Shown here: one piece after another, positions 45,901 to 57,183 of the stretch
Numbering within the stretch: the first letter of the stretch is position 1
How the letters are laid out: every line of letters begins with the position of its first letter
DNA from: Adiantum capillus-veneris
Taxonomy: Eukaryota > Streptophyta > Polypodiopsida > Polypodiales > Pteridaceae
Assembly: GCA_014529385.2 (NCBI GenBank)
Contig: CM043944.1
Location: forward strand, 90,687,384-90,751,383
Length of the DNA: 64,000 nt
Direction: 5' to 3'
Program-made: the position numbers and the translations under genes
Notes under the pieces: generated by a model
Told to the model about the DNA's origin: nothing
The model's database searches: none
What the model saw: only the letters and a program-made list of their open reading frames with translations

Positions 45901-47354
45901 ATGGCTGATTTTTCATTTGACTTCAGCGTTATGGTCTGACATAGTTTGATGGTGCAGATTTTGTTGCTTAGAAGGAGCATATGCTTGTTGCATTGGTGGA
46001 TTTGGGGCAGGATAAACCCTTGCGTGGTTTATCGGCGAAGCCTTAGTTTATGCGTGATGATGATTGGCAGGATCTTGATGAGTTAGCCATGTCTACGATT
46101 TGTTTGCATCTGGTTGAGTCTGTTTACTGGCAGGTCTCGAGGGAGACTACAACTCATGCTTTATGGCAGAGTTTACATGCTATGTACGCAACATCCATGT
46201 CTACAGGGGAGTCTAGTCCCACTTCTATGTCCATGGGAGGGATTGGTCCCACACGCAAGTCTCGACGGCATAGAGACTTGACATGTTGGCATTGTGGACA
46301 TAGAGAGCACATTAGGCGTCAATGTTTCAGGCGTTTGAGACAACGGAGGCGACATATGCGTGATGCAAATTTGGGCATGACAGATACTAGTGAGATCAGT
46401 ACGGTGGTTACTGAGTATGCTTGTGACGGCGATGTCACATTTACATCTAGCTTGTCTTCAGACGATCTTATGTGTACGGATTGCATATTGGATTCCACAT
46501 TGTCTTCACATTGGTTACTAGATTCAGATGCTACATTTCATGTCACGTCGCATCGTGAGTGGTTTAGCACATTTTCTAGTGGGAGGCTTGGTTGTGTGCA
46601 CATGACTGATGGTGTTGTGTATGACATTGAGGGTGCAGGAGACGTATGTTTGTCCTTGCCCAGTGGTATGAGATTTATCCTGCGTCATGTGCGTTATGTG
46701 CCAGATCTGAGACGGGATTTGATCTCAGTCAGACAGTTACGGGATAGTGGATGTCGGGTATCGCTGCTTGAGCGATCTTTTGTGTTGCATTCGGGTTGGC
46801 TGGTGATTGCGAGAGGTGCTAGAGTTGGCACATGGTACCCATTGCACGTAGTACTGGTGCGAGATGGTCGAGTCTCAATCTTGTTACAGCCATGCAGAGA
46901 GCGAGAGACCCGGACAATCTCTTTTGCTCATGGGTTGCAGGGTGCTTTGCATGGAGTGCAGAGTAGTGAGCTTGTTGTGCACAAAGTTGGGGCACGACTT
47001 GAGCAGTCACACAGAGAGGTGACAAAGTCAGACATGCATGCTTTGCTAGTGACTGAGCAAAGCAGAGAGTCAGTTGTGCAAGATACTTCTATGCAGGATA
47101 GACAAGTAGAGCGGTCTTGCTCTAGTGAGTCACGACAGGAGGACGTTGTGCAAGAGTCTATTTATAAGGAGTTAGAGCATGAGAGCTCTAGTGAGTCACA
47201 ACAGATTGAGTGGTCATGTTTACAGTGGATGATTGCAGAGGAGGCTGAGACATTAGCGATTATGCAATCATTCCTTTCTATGCTCGACAGTGAGCATGGG
47301 GATATAGTTGTGCAGGATATGTCTTCCAACAGACACCTAGAGCAGCTAGTTTGA
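45901..47354 (+). pseudogene. Copia-I gag and protease
   Basis: The gag start is likely ATG 45901 (MADFSFDFSV). After a frame change near 45940 the frame runs with TAG stops where a Trp (VA*KEHMLVAL) and a Gln (AKP*FMRDDDW) are expected, then is open from 46050 to 47354. Landmarks are LHAMYATSMSTGE (gag), the knuckle CWHCGHREHIRRQC (about 46280-46325), a protease-like LLDSDATFHVTSHREWF (about 46510-46560) and the pre-integrase LRHVRYVPDLRRDLISV. The protease triplet reads DSD instead of DSG. After about 46830 the sequence is Glu/Ser-rich and not recognisable as integrase. Confidence 0.85.
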
Positions 47355-47402
47355 TCTGAGGTTGCACGACAGGTTGATGCGTCTTTTGCGGACAGTCAGG
47401 AG

Positions 47403-47639
47403 ATGCATGTGGCTGACACGCCTTGTCAGTCAGAGATGCCTATTGCCAGGGATATATATGTTGATGCATGCTCCGTAGAGCTAGCAGGGCCCGCTAGCAT
47501 TGCATCGGCATTCGGTGGTCTCATGTATGAGATGCTGATCTTGAGACCGGATATCGCAGCTGCAGTGGGAGCATTTGCAGTTGGGGTTGCCAGTCGTTTG
47601 TTGACTCATGATGGCATAGTGCACGAGGGAGATATATAG
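47403..47639 (+). pseudogene. Copia-I remnant of the RT/RNase H junction
   Basis: A short frame containing GGLMYEMLILRPDIAAAVG, which matches the conserved segment just after Copia reverse transcriptase (GSLMYAMIATRPDIAFAVG in Copia-E). Everything between the protease and this point is missing, so a large internal deletion is inferred. Confidence 0.75.
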
Positions 47640-47832
47640 GTATTGCGTACATACTTGCAGTACATGTGCGGTACGTATGGTGGTGTATGGACTTACATGG
47701 GAGCAGGACAGCCGGATGCACACGATCACAGCCAGCCAGTGGGCATCGGTTGAGAGCGGTTTTCTCTCGCCTTTTGTAGTCTTTAGACTAGGTTCTCTTG
47801 CTTAAAGGCACAGTCGCCTTTAAGTGGGAGGT

Positions 47833-48014
47833 TGTTGGGGTATAGGCGCATGTGCCTAGCCCGGCCGCCCATAGTCTGGGCGTCCACTGTACCTTATACA
47901 TAGCATAAGTGTATAGGGGGCTGCTCACTCTTTTGAGTCTCCCCACCCACATCGTGTGTGTGTCTCCTTCTCTCTCTCTCACTCTCCGTCTGTGGTGCTC
48001 CCCGATCCCCTTCA
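47833..48014 (+). repeat. 3' LTR of Copia-I
   Basis: A 182-bp LTR nearly the same as the 5' copy. Small indels lie in the region before the TATA-like segment and in the CT-rich part. Confidence 0.92.
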
Positions 48015-48324
48015 ATTAGGACCAAAGCAAAACATACATACTAGTTTTTGAAAAAATGGACAGAGCCCCCTTCATACATGGAGCAATATTTCAAAAAATA
48101 CCAAAATTATTTAGGCACTTGGCATGAGGATTTAAAATCTTAACCAAATTGAAAAAAATACATTTTAGTTTTTGAAAAAAAGGCAAGCTTTCCCTTTGTA
48201 CATGGTGCATTATCTCATAGAATCTCAAAAGTTCAACCCTTTAGGGCACCTTACATGAAGATTTCAAATATTAACCAAATCCATCCTCAAAGCATTTCTA
48301 GTCATCCACAACCCGCGAGTGCAT

Positions 48325-48409
<85 letters not shown>

Positions 48410-48630
48410 TGCCCCTAGCAACCCAAAAAATTTGTTGTTGAAGAAAATATGGTCAATGAGGAGTGAGATATTATCTTTAACATATAAGAAGAGAAAGTTG
48501 AGGCATAGAATTTTCTAGCAATGAATACACGAGCAATAACTATACAACAAATAGATCAATTATTGTAGACAGAGAATGACACTAGATGCTTACCATGTTC
48601 TCTCCTAATGAGCACTAAATGGGCACAAGC

Positions 48631-48673
<43 letters not shown>

Positions 48674-49703
48674 AATACATCCACCCACAAGCTTGTTATA
48701 TATAGGTATGTGATTACATCATTGGCTTGTTGCTCATTGTGGGCATGCACATACATGCGTTTGTTTGGCTCAGAGCAGCACGCACACACATGCACACAAA
48801 CCACCAAGGAGGTGCATAACTATGTGATTGTTGCTTTGCAAGAGCCTGTCGATGAGTTCCACTAGCTGCGTAGAGTATGCGTACACATCCATTAAAGTGC
48901 AGCAAGTCACATTCACTGTTCTATATGTTGGAGACATGTTGGTCCACAAAGAAGAGACTTTTTCTTTCAAAGTTTTGTTTTAACGGTCTTGCCTTCAGCT
49001 TTGTTAGTTTCTAATAATCAGAAGCCAATTGATCGATTGATACCTTCAGCATTCTGCCAGGCCGATCTTGATAGTGCCAAGTTTTCTTGTTTGCCTGCTT
49101 TGCAATAGGTACTGTGATTTGTTATAAGCACTTGCATTTGTGCCCTCCATCTAGTGTGAGAATGGATTGTAACCCTCAAAGATATATATGAGAAGTATGG
49201 TTTGGGAAAGGTCTCTTTTTTGGTAGAAAGCCTCTTTCAAACGCTTTTTTTTTGGGGTGTTTGGGGTGAGTCCTACCATAGGCCGAGTGAGATTTTACGA
49301 GCATAGCAAAGCCTGAGCTAATATCTATGGTGATGTTGTAGTGTATACTTGGGACAATATCAGAACATACCATACCATACACCTTTAGCACATCTCACAT
49401 TAGGATAAAAGCCAAACATGCATACTAGTTTTTGAAAAAATGGACAGAGTCCCCTTCATACATGGATCAACATCTCCAAAAATACGAAAATCCTTTAGGG
49501 CACTTGGCATGAGGATTTAAAATCTTAACCAAATTGCAAAGAGTACATTTTAATTTTGAAAAAAAGGTCAGCTTTCCCTTTGTACATGGCGCATTATCGC
49601 ATTATCTCACCGAATCTCAAAAGTTCAACCCTTCTGGGCAACTTACATGAAGATTTCAATATTAACCAAATCCATCCTCAAAGCATTTCTAGTCATCCAC
49701 AAC

Positions 49704-49753
<50 letters not shown>

Positions 49754-49756
<3 letters not shown>

Positions 49757-50884
49757 GGCCTTTGCATATCCATCGGGCATCTCTAGAAACCTAGAAAACA
49801 TTCTACAATAAGAAAGGGAATAATATTATAATAAATTTTTATAAGCATAGAATTCCAATGAAAGGAATTAGCATCTTTGTGGATTCCAAATATCCATTTG
49901 TGAGAATCCCGTGAGATTGTGAGAATCGCATAAGATTTCTCAAAGTAGAAAATATATTAAAAGATGTAAGAAAAAAAAAGATAAGGGTCCCTCAAGTAGG
50001 GGGAAGGAGCACCCCTAACCCTCCTCCTTTATTGGCAAAGGTTCTCAACTCTTGCATGCTTGGAGCAAGTTAGGAAGTGCTCATTAGTATGTCCTATCCT
50101 AGCACCGAGCCATGCTATAGCACTCCCCTATCTTGCACCAAATGTGGAATTCTTTGCATGAGCGGGGAGGGGATCTAGGTAGGTTCTCTAGGGGATGGGA
50201 GTGCAAGTGAATTTGGGGCGTCTCTGAGTATGGGGGAGAGGCTCTGTCATGGCCCAGATGTACTGTGTAGACATGCTGGAGGCGGCCCCAGATGGGGGGC
50301 TCTTGTCGGCCCCTAATGGTCCCCCAAGGCCAAAAACAAGGGGGGCTGCGACATGCAGGGCACCTATACAAGGAGAGCAGCCATGTGCCCCCCCACCAAG
50401 ACAATCCCTCGTCCTCCAGACGCGCGTTCCACCGCATAGAGCCAACATCGAGGGTGCAACGCAAGCATGTCTTGCCACAAGAGATCCCACTGAGCACCCA
50501 TGTTCCGAATCCCTCAGAGGCTATGTGCAGGGAGAAGCCATCGCGGCTGCATTGGCAACCCAACCCTAGAATTTTTTTTTTCTTTTTCAATACTCATAAT
50601 GGTGAGTAGATTATATTAGCAAAATCATAGAATTACAAAATCCTGCCATGCTCGTCACGAGCCATGACATCTTCCATTGATCAATGATACATTGGTTGAC
50701 AAGAGAGCCACACCGACGATAATGGATGGGTCCTCATCAATACCATTTAGGTCCATCATTACAGCAGACAGGGTCATGTGAGTATTGCAAACTCATTTGC
50801 CTTGTAATCTAGGCTAAATGATATTCTTTTCAATCCACAATAAAAGTGAACGGTCCCCTATTTTTGTGCTCTTTATTAGGTATT
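49754..50884. other. About 1.1 kb without a recognised gene
   Basis: An AT-rich part (49790-49980) is followed by a GC-richer part (50190-50570) with overlapping open frames on both strands. None contains a domain I recognise, and mutually overlapping frames are typical of GC-rich non-coding DNA. A T-run lies at about 50573-50587. Confidence 0.35.
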
Positions 50885-51720
50885 TTGTCACATGCTTCAA
50901 AGGCTGAGATTTCCTTTTCTCTAGGCCCGCGGACCGATGTGCGCTCGTATGGCTTGGAAAAGTTTGTTCCGTCACATGCTTCAAAAGCCGAGATCTCTTT
51001 CGCTCTTGGTCCCCATGCTAGCATGCGCTCGTGTGGCCAAGAATATTTTATGAGAAAATTACCAAGATAACCCTCTAATTTGTGAAAATTCCCAAAATGC
51101 TTTCAATTCTGTTTTGGTTGGATTGTTCGAGATTTTCCAATCTTTATTCCTTTTTGACAATTGAGATCCGTTTTCGAGTGCTTAGCATGTAATTTTTCAC
51201 AAATTACCTTTCAAAAAAGAGCACTTATGTATAAAAGTAATGAAACAATTCATCTCCAAAGCCTATATAAGCAACTCAAATTCTAGTTTAGCATCTTGTA
51301 TTGAAAGACAATCAGCCTTCTTATGAAAAGCTACAAATTTTTTATCTTTGGAGAAATATAATCTCAAAACCAAGGGTACTTTATTTTGGGAATTTTCACA
51401 AATTAGAGGGGTATTTTGGTGATTCCCCCCCCCCCACCTCCCCTTTTTTTTTTGGAGATCTCCTTTGATCTACGCCTGCGCGCCGATGTGTGCTCGTATG
51501 GCCTGGAAAAATTTATTCTAAGATCTCCTTTGCTTTAGGCCCAAGTGCCGGCGCACGCTCGTATGGCCTGGAAAAAATTGTTCCGCCACATGCCTTCACT
51601 CAAGGCCTGCGCGCTGGCGTGCCCTTGCATGGCCTGGAAACATTTGTTACACCACACGCTTCAAAGGCCCAGATCTCCTTCGCTCTAGGCCCGCACGCCG
51701 GCGTGCTCTCGTATGACTTA
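50885..51720. repeat. 84-bp minisatellite, at least five copies in two blocks
   Basis: The unit contains cacatgcttcaaaggc, gagatctcctttgctctagg, cccgcgcgccggcgtgcgc and tcgtatggcctggaaaa. Two copies lie at about 50885-51050 (period 84) and about three and a half at 51453-51720. A foreign insert at 51057-51424 separates the blocks. The first block is open in frame for 74 codons (50846-51070), but codon conservation between copies is not evident. Confidence 0.85.
51057..51424. mobile_element. MITE-like element with 42-bp terminal inverted repeats
   Basis: The left end 51057-51098 and the reverse complement of 51383-51424 agree over 42 bp with about four mismatches; both contain ccctctaatttgtgaaaatt. 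The insert is 368 bp, AT-rich and non-coding, and it interrupts the 84-bp minisatellite. No clear target duplication can be seen because C- and T-runs lie on the right side. Confidence 0.7.
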
Positions 51721-52447
51721 CTCGCTGCCAATTACCTGCTCAGTGCTCACACGCTACTTGTTCCCTTGCTTAGGCTCCAACAAGTGCTGATCAATTGCTC
51801 ACTACATGCTCAGGTTGTGACCGCTTTCCACGTGGCCTTCATTTGCATCAACCTGATTACTTTCGCCAATCAGCGAAGACCTGTGTTGTCAAAGTACAAA
51901 TCAACCACATGTCGGTGCATACATACTATATCAAGAGAAGAAGATGGCTTCACAACAACAACGATGGCTTCATGCATAGAACTCGAGCACAAAGTTTGTT
52001 TCCAACTATGGTTGCACGGAAATCGTACGTAGGTTTCACATTGTTCCTTTAGTATCTATAGTAGATTCAAATGTTGCTTACCTTTATTATTTGTAGGAAA
52101 AGCTTAAGTAAAAACAAGTACACCTACATGGCAGTTCTCCAACTAGCATCGTTCCTTAGCCGTGCACGGTGCTCCCATCATCGTTCCTTAGTTCTTTCCC
52201 AGGTCTTTGCGCACCATTTTACGCAACATAATTAGCAGCACAAGATTTTAACGTGGTAGCAACAATCCCAAGAGGTCTCAAAGAGCTTTCATGCAATAAC
52301 ATAATATCAAGGATTGCCAACGTGCTTAAAGCGCATCTGTGTGAACACACATGATGGGGACGATGCTCTTCATAGCTCTCCCTCAGTCCTTGACAGATCG
52401 CCTCCTCTACGAAGGTAGTGAGTACTTGCACTTGTATCAGTTTCTTT
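51721..52447. other. About 730 bp without a recognised gene
   Basis: The sequence between the minisatellite and Copia-J has no long frame with a known domain and no LTR end that I can match. Confidence 0.35.
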
Positions 52448-52875
52448 AAAATACAAAGCATTTGTTGTTGTCTCTTTCAGATACCTAAACATCTTTCCAA
52501 TGCTCTTTACATGGATTGTCCATGAACCTACTTACAACTCCCACTGCATGCGCAATGTCTGGCCTTGTCTAGACCATAGCATACATAAGAGAATCTACCG
52601 CTGCAACATATGGACCTTTAGACATATAGGCTATCTCCTCTTGTGTCTTTGGAGTTTCTCCAAAATACAAAGCATTTGTTGTTGTCCCTTTCAGATACCT
52701 AAACAACTTTCCAATGCTCTTTACATGGATTGTCCATGAACCTACTTACAACTCCCACTACATGTGCAATGTCTGGCCTTGTTTAGACCATAGCATACAT
52801 AAGAGAATCTACCGCTGCAACATATGGAACTTTAGACATATAGGCTATCTCATCTTGTGTATTTGGACACATATC
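52448..52875. repeat. 214-bp tandem duplication in Copia-J
   Basis: The block starting aaaatacaaagcatttgttg at 52448 is repeated from 52662 with few differences. It covers the coding segment around SLMYAMV twice, and is a local duplication after insertion. Confidence 0.85.
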
Positions 52876-55800
52876 CTTGGTTAGTTTAAAATGACCAGCC
52901 AAAGGTGTAGAAACCGTTTTTGCATTTTGCATTGCAAACCTTTCTAGTACCTTTTTGATGGAATCCTCTTGAGATAGATTTATTGTCTTCTTTGTCCTGT
53001 CCCTTGATATCTTCATACCAAGTATCCTCTTTGCAGCACCTAAATCTTACATTGAAAAAGATTTAGATAGCTCCTTGTTTAGGTCTTTGATGTCCTGCTT
53101 AGCCCTTGCATGTCATCAATAACAACATTCGGATGATGAATTTTCCATCTCCCAAATTCTTCGTGTAGACGCAATGATCTGAATTTCACCTTGTGAATCC
53201 ATGAGCCAATATCCATTGATCGAACTTCAAGTACCATTGTCTTGATGCTTGCTTTAAACCATACAAGCTCTTTTTTAATCTGCAAACCATTTTCTCCTTA
53301 CCTTTTACTTCATACCCCTTTGGTTGAAGCATGTAAATTTCCTCTTCTAAGTCACCGTGAGGGAATGCCGTATTTACATACATTTGCTCAAGATTTAAAT
53401 CATGAGCAGCCACAAGGCTTAAGAAAAGCTTAATTGAGTTCATTTTTGCAACAAGAGAAAATATTTCATTGAAATCAACACCTTTTTTTTTTGAGAAAAC
53501 CCTTTTACCACAAGCCTAAACTTGTACCTTTTCTTCCCACCTTCTTCTTCCTTCAGCTTGTATACCCATTTGCTCTGAAGTGCCCGCTTACCTTTAGGCA
53601 ACTCAACCAACTCCCATGTTTGGTTGCAATATAATGAGTCCATCTCCACTTACATGCTCTTTATCCATTCTTCTTTGCATTCGTGTTTCATAGCTTCCTT
53701 GTATGATTTCGGATCTCCAAAATCTGAAATCAAGAGATGATTGAAGGAAGGAATAAACCTTTCTCGAGGTCTACTTGCTCTTGTAGATCTTCGGGGAATA
53801 GGTTGAGACTCTTCATTTGGTTGACGTTGTTGTACGTTGTCACCGTTTACACTCCTTGAGTCTTCACCATCCTCAAGCTCCATGTACTCATCAACTGTTT
53901 CTTTTGTTTGTTTTCTTTCCAAATAATCTTTGTACATAATTTATTCATTGAAAATTACATCCCTACTTTTAAAGATTTTACCATCTTCAGGATTCCATAG
54001 GTGATACCCAGATTCATGTTCTCCACAGCCAATGAAGAAACATTTTTTGGACTTTGTATCTAGCTTTGATCTTATGCTTCTTCTATGTGAATGAAAGCCT
54101 CTCACCCAAACACTTTGAGAAATGAATAAATCACCGGTTTACCTGTCCATGCCTCCTCTAGAACTCCCCCATCCAATGCCGTTGAGGGTGACCGGTTGAT
54201 CAAATACACATTCGTACTTACTGCTTCCGCCCAAAGCTCAAGCGATAAACCTGCATGTAGCCGCATGCTTCATGCTTGTTCCATGATTATTCTGTTCATA
54301 TTTTTGGAAATTCCATTTTGTCGAGATATCCTTGGGGTTGTCCTTTGCCTCCAAATGCCATTGCTAGAACAAAAGATTTCAAAAGCTTGGCTGCAATATT
54401 CGCCTCCATTGTCGTATCTGGGGCATTTAACGTTGGTACCTATTTCATTCTCCACAAAGGCTTCCCATTTTTGAAATATGGAAAACACATCGGATTTATT
54501 CTTTATGACATAAACCCATGTTTTTCTAGTTGCATCGTCTATGAATGTTACCTAGTACAGTGAGCCACCAAGGGATGGTGTGGTTCATTCTGCTGTTTGG
54601 GGTCTTGCAAGTAATTCAAGTTTTTTATTTTTTCTTTCATCTCTTGCTTTTAGGAATTTTACCCTCTTTTGTTTACCATAAATACAATCTTCACAAAACT
54701 CTAAGTCCACTTCTCTCAAACCTGGTAGAAGCTTCTTTGATTGAAGGATTTGCATTCCTTTGAGACTCATAGGCCCAAACCGATAGTGCCACACTGCACT
54801 GTCAACTTCTGTAGCTATTGCACAAGTTGAAGATTGCATGCTGACAGTACACAAGTAAAGTGTACCTCCCTTTTCTCTCTTGGCAACCACCAAAGATCCC
54901 TTTGAGATCTTCCACTGTTTGTTTCCGAATGCAATATTGTGACCTTCATTAGAGATCAAATTGTTGCAAATAGAAGGAACATGCCTAACATCTTTAAGAT
55001 TCCATTCATTTTCGTTAGTAGTTTTGACACAAATTGTACCTTTGCCGAAAATTTCACAAGCTTCATCATCTCCCAAGTATACATACCCAATATTACCTTT
55101 GGTGTAATCTTGGAAATGTTGGTGTAATCTTGGAAATGTTGCTTGTGTGCGTTGCATGGAATGAAGCCCTGGAATCTACTATCTAGGAATTAGACACATT
55201 GTCTAATGAGAGAATTAGAGTACCACATTGGCCTCTGATGTTGGCTTGTTGTCTTGAGACTCTGACTTCTTCTTCTTCTTTGACCAACAACCCTTCTTGA
55301 CGTGGCCCTTCTTACCACCGCAGTTCCAACATTCAAGAACTAACTTTGTGCGTGACTTGCTCCGCCTTAAGCAATCACGACCCTTTTGTTTTTGAACCTC
55401 TCCTTAGGCCTTCCTCTTGTTTCTATTGATAGTGCAACACTTGATGATTCTCCTGTGATTCTTCTTCATATTTCCTTGCTTAGGAGAACACCCACAACAT
55501 CATCAAACTTAAGAGAATTTGTGTCAGAGATAGAATTACTTACAGCCATCACAAAGCTGTCCCAACTATCCGGTAGAGACGATAGTATAAGGAGAGCTAA
55601 ACTTCGTCATCAAAATTGATTTTCACCGATCAAAGTTGACTTATGTTGGTGTTAAAATCATTTAGGTGTTCTGCAACTGAACCATTCTCTACCATCTTTA
55701 GATTGAACAAGTGCTTCATAAGAAATACCTTATTAGATGCCGATGGTTTCTCGTAGAGGCCGTCAAGTGACTTCATCAAGTTCTCCGTGGTCTTCATCTC

Positions 55801-55992
55801 CGAAATGTTGAAGGCCACCGTTGATGCCAAACTTAGCCGGATTGTTTCTAACGCCTTTCGGTCAATGACAATCCATGCTTCATTTGCCATTGTTGCGGGC
55901 TTCTTTTGCAAAATCGCGTAGTGGCAAATAAAGGTCCTTCTGGTAGAGATAGTCTTCAATCTGCACCTTCTAGTGTTGGTAGTTCTTGCCAT
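52448..55992 (-). pseudogene. Copia-J gag-pol remnant
   Basis: Gag lies at about 55992-55630 (ETIRLSLASTVAFNI, LFNLKMVENGSVAEHLNDFN). The zinc knuckle near 55290-55340 reads CWNCGGKKGHVKKGC, one Gly longer than the usual spacing. Integrase pieces include FGPMSLKGMQIL, FCEDCIYGKQ (54585-55157) and VKCPRYDNGGEYCSQAF (about 54400). RT pieces are NQTWELVELPKGKRALQSKWVY (two overlapping stretches, about 53570-53630), MYVNTAFPHGDLEEEIYM and KKSLYGLKQASRQWY (53186-53443), and SLMYAMV (about 52790). At least five frame changes and several stops are present. Confidence 0.88.
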
Positions 55993-56104
55993 TGAAATTC
56001 TCGATCTTGAGATTCCCTTCCTCCGCCAAATTACTCCTAGTCAATTCAAGGAATCCTTTCCTTGAGATACTTTACCTACAAGAAAACCTTGCTTTGATAC
56101 TAGT

Positions 56105-56185
56105 TGTTAGGGAATATGCCGTAGCTAAGTAGATAATTGAGTAGTTTACTTAAAGGAGAGAGATAATTTTCACACATGAGAGATT

Positions 56186-56247
<62 letters not shown>

Positions 56248-56640
56248 CACACACGATATACGTGGTTCACCCAACGTGGGCTACGTCCATGGGAAATCAG
56301 CCACTCAATGGCTTTAGTACTTCAAAACAAGAAGTAGATTACAAAGGGATTATACCCTTTTGGAGCTCTCGTCTTGCTTCACTCTCACCACCTCACATCA
56401 ACTTCACAATGCATCACAATGCTTCACAATCTGTTTCTATGTGTAGAAAAGGCTGTCCACCGGTCACCGACCATTGACTATCAACCACCAGCCAACCGGT
56501 CGGCCGTTTTCCTACCACTTTCCGGCCATAATATTCCAGCAAAAAGGAATATTTCTATCTTAACTTTTTTTACTTCATTAGCGTAGTGGGCATAATTGAA
56601 TCCTTGGTCCCTCAAGAGTCCACGTGGCTCCAACGCTCAA
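56105..56640 (-). repeat. 5' LTR of Copia-J, outer boundary uncertain
   Basis: The inner end on the plus strand is TGTTAGGGAATATGCC, next to the PBS-like site. Inside are a (GA)n array at about 56189-56246 and a segment cgtggttcacccaacgtggg. The outer end could not be placed because the second LTR is not in view. Confidence 0.55.
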
Positions 56641-56659
56641 TAGCCTAGCGCTAAAAAAA

Positions 56660-56862
56660 ACAACTGGCAAAAGCTACACGACCAAAAGCTATGCCGTCAA
56701 AAGCTACGCCAACAAAAACAGCAGAAGCAGCAAGCAGTTCATAGGTTCTCTGCTTGGAGCAAGTAGTTCGCAGGTTCTCTGATTGCAGCAAGCAATTCGC
56801 AGGACGTTCCCTTAATTGGAGCAAGTAGTTCGCACGTTCTCTCTCTCTCTCTCTCTCTCTCT
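56660..56862. repeat. Two minisatellites and a (CT)n array
   Basis: About three copies of a 15-bp unit (caaaagctacgcc-like) lie at 56667-56714. About four copies of a 35-bp unit (ggagcaagtagttcgcagg, then ttctct) lie at about 56730-56845. A CT array lies at about 56838-56862. Confidence 0.75.
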
Positions 56863-57134
56863 CCTCTCCCAACTCGCGCGCGCACAGAAAGACACTGTGA
56901 GGTTCCATTCAATGTTGTAGTCTCTCTGGTTTGTTCAAAGCATATAAAAAATATACAGTCTTGTTAAATGCCTCACCTATGATAAAGGGAGCCCTCGATT
57001 GCTTTCTACCCATAGGTACACCAAGATTACCTATCATCTAGAATCAGGATATTTGAACTTGTTATGTCAATGACCATCTGCATCCTTAAGCCGGCCCTTC
57101 TATGTGACTTCTTGGTCCAAAAAAAATGCTTGTG

Positions 57135-57135
57135 A

Positions 57136-57180
<45 letters not shown>
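57135..57180. repeat. (AC)n microsatellite
   Basis: An uninterrupted AC array of about 46 bp. Confidence 0.92.

Positions 57181-57183
<3 letters not shown>

Larger units (their letters stand above)
44578..48014 (+). mobile_element. Copia-I, internally deleted Copia element, TSD ATTAG
   Basis: LTRs lie at 44578-44754 and 47833-48014, starting TGTTGGGGTATAGG and ending CCTTCA. The target duplication ATTAG is at 44573-44577 and 48015-48019. The PBS (TGGTATCAGAGCG) is at 44757 and the polypurine tract (aagtgggaggt) at 47822-47832. Satellite copies 1 and 3 provide the uninterrupted target. Integrase and most of reverse transcriptase are absent, making it non-autonomous. Confidence 0.94.
42672..49753. 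repeat. Tandem repeat of about 1.3-1.4 kb, three copies, one split by Copia-I
   Basis: Units begin aaccaccaaggaggtgcata at 42672, 43965 and 48799. Unit 1 is 1,293 bp. Unit 2 is about 1,392 bp after removing Copia-I and its duplicated ATTAG, and is longer mainly through its (GA)n array. Unit 3 breaks off in the (GA)n array at about 49753. Each full unit carries, in order, a gene-like but non-coding stretch, a (GA)n array (43569-43597, 48330-48405, 49705-49753) and a (CT)n array (43802-43835, 48630-48671). No protein domain is seen. Confidence 0.9.
52448..56104 (-). mobile_element. Copia-J, decayed minus-strand Copia element
   Basis: Gag, CCHC, protease/pre-integrase, integrase and reverse transcriptase remnants follow each other on the minus strand, with a PBS-like site at 56091-56102 (minus strand TAGTATCAAAGC, two changes from the usual primer site) and an LTR starting at 56105. 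The RNase H end and the 3' LTR are not seen; similarity ends near 52448. Confidence 0.85.

Noticed and set aside
42672-49753. CRISPR-like spaced repeats
   Set aside because: The repeats are 1.3 kb long with microsatellite interiors; the window is eukaryotic and no short regular repeat-spacer pattern exists.
50099-50590. 163-codon minus-strand frame with a plus-strand frame opposite
   Set aside because: GC-rich sequence open on both strands with no recognisable domain or splice support.
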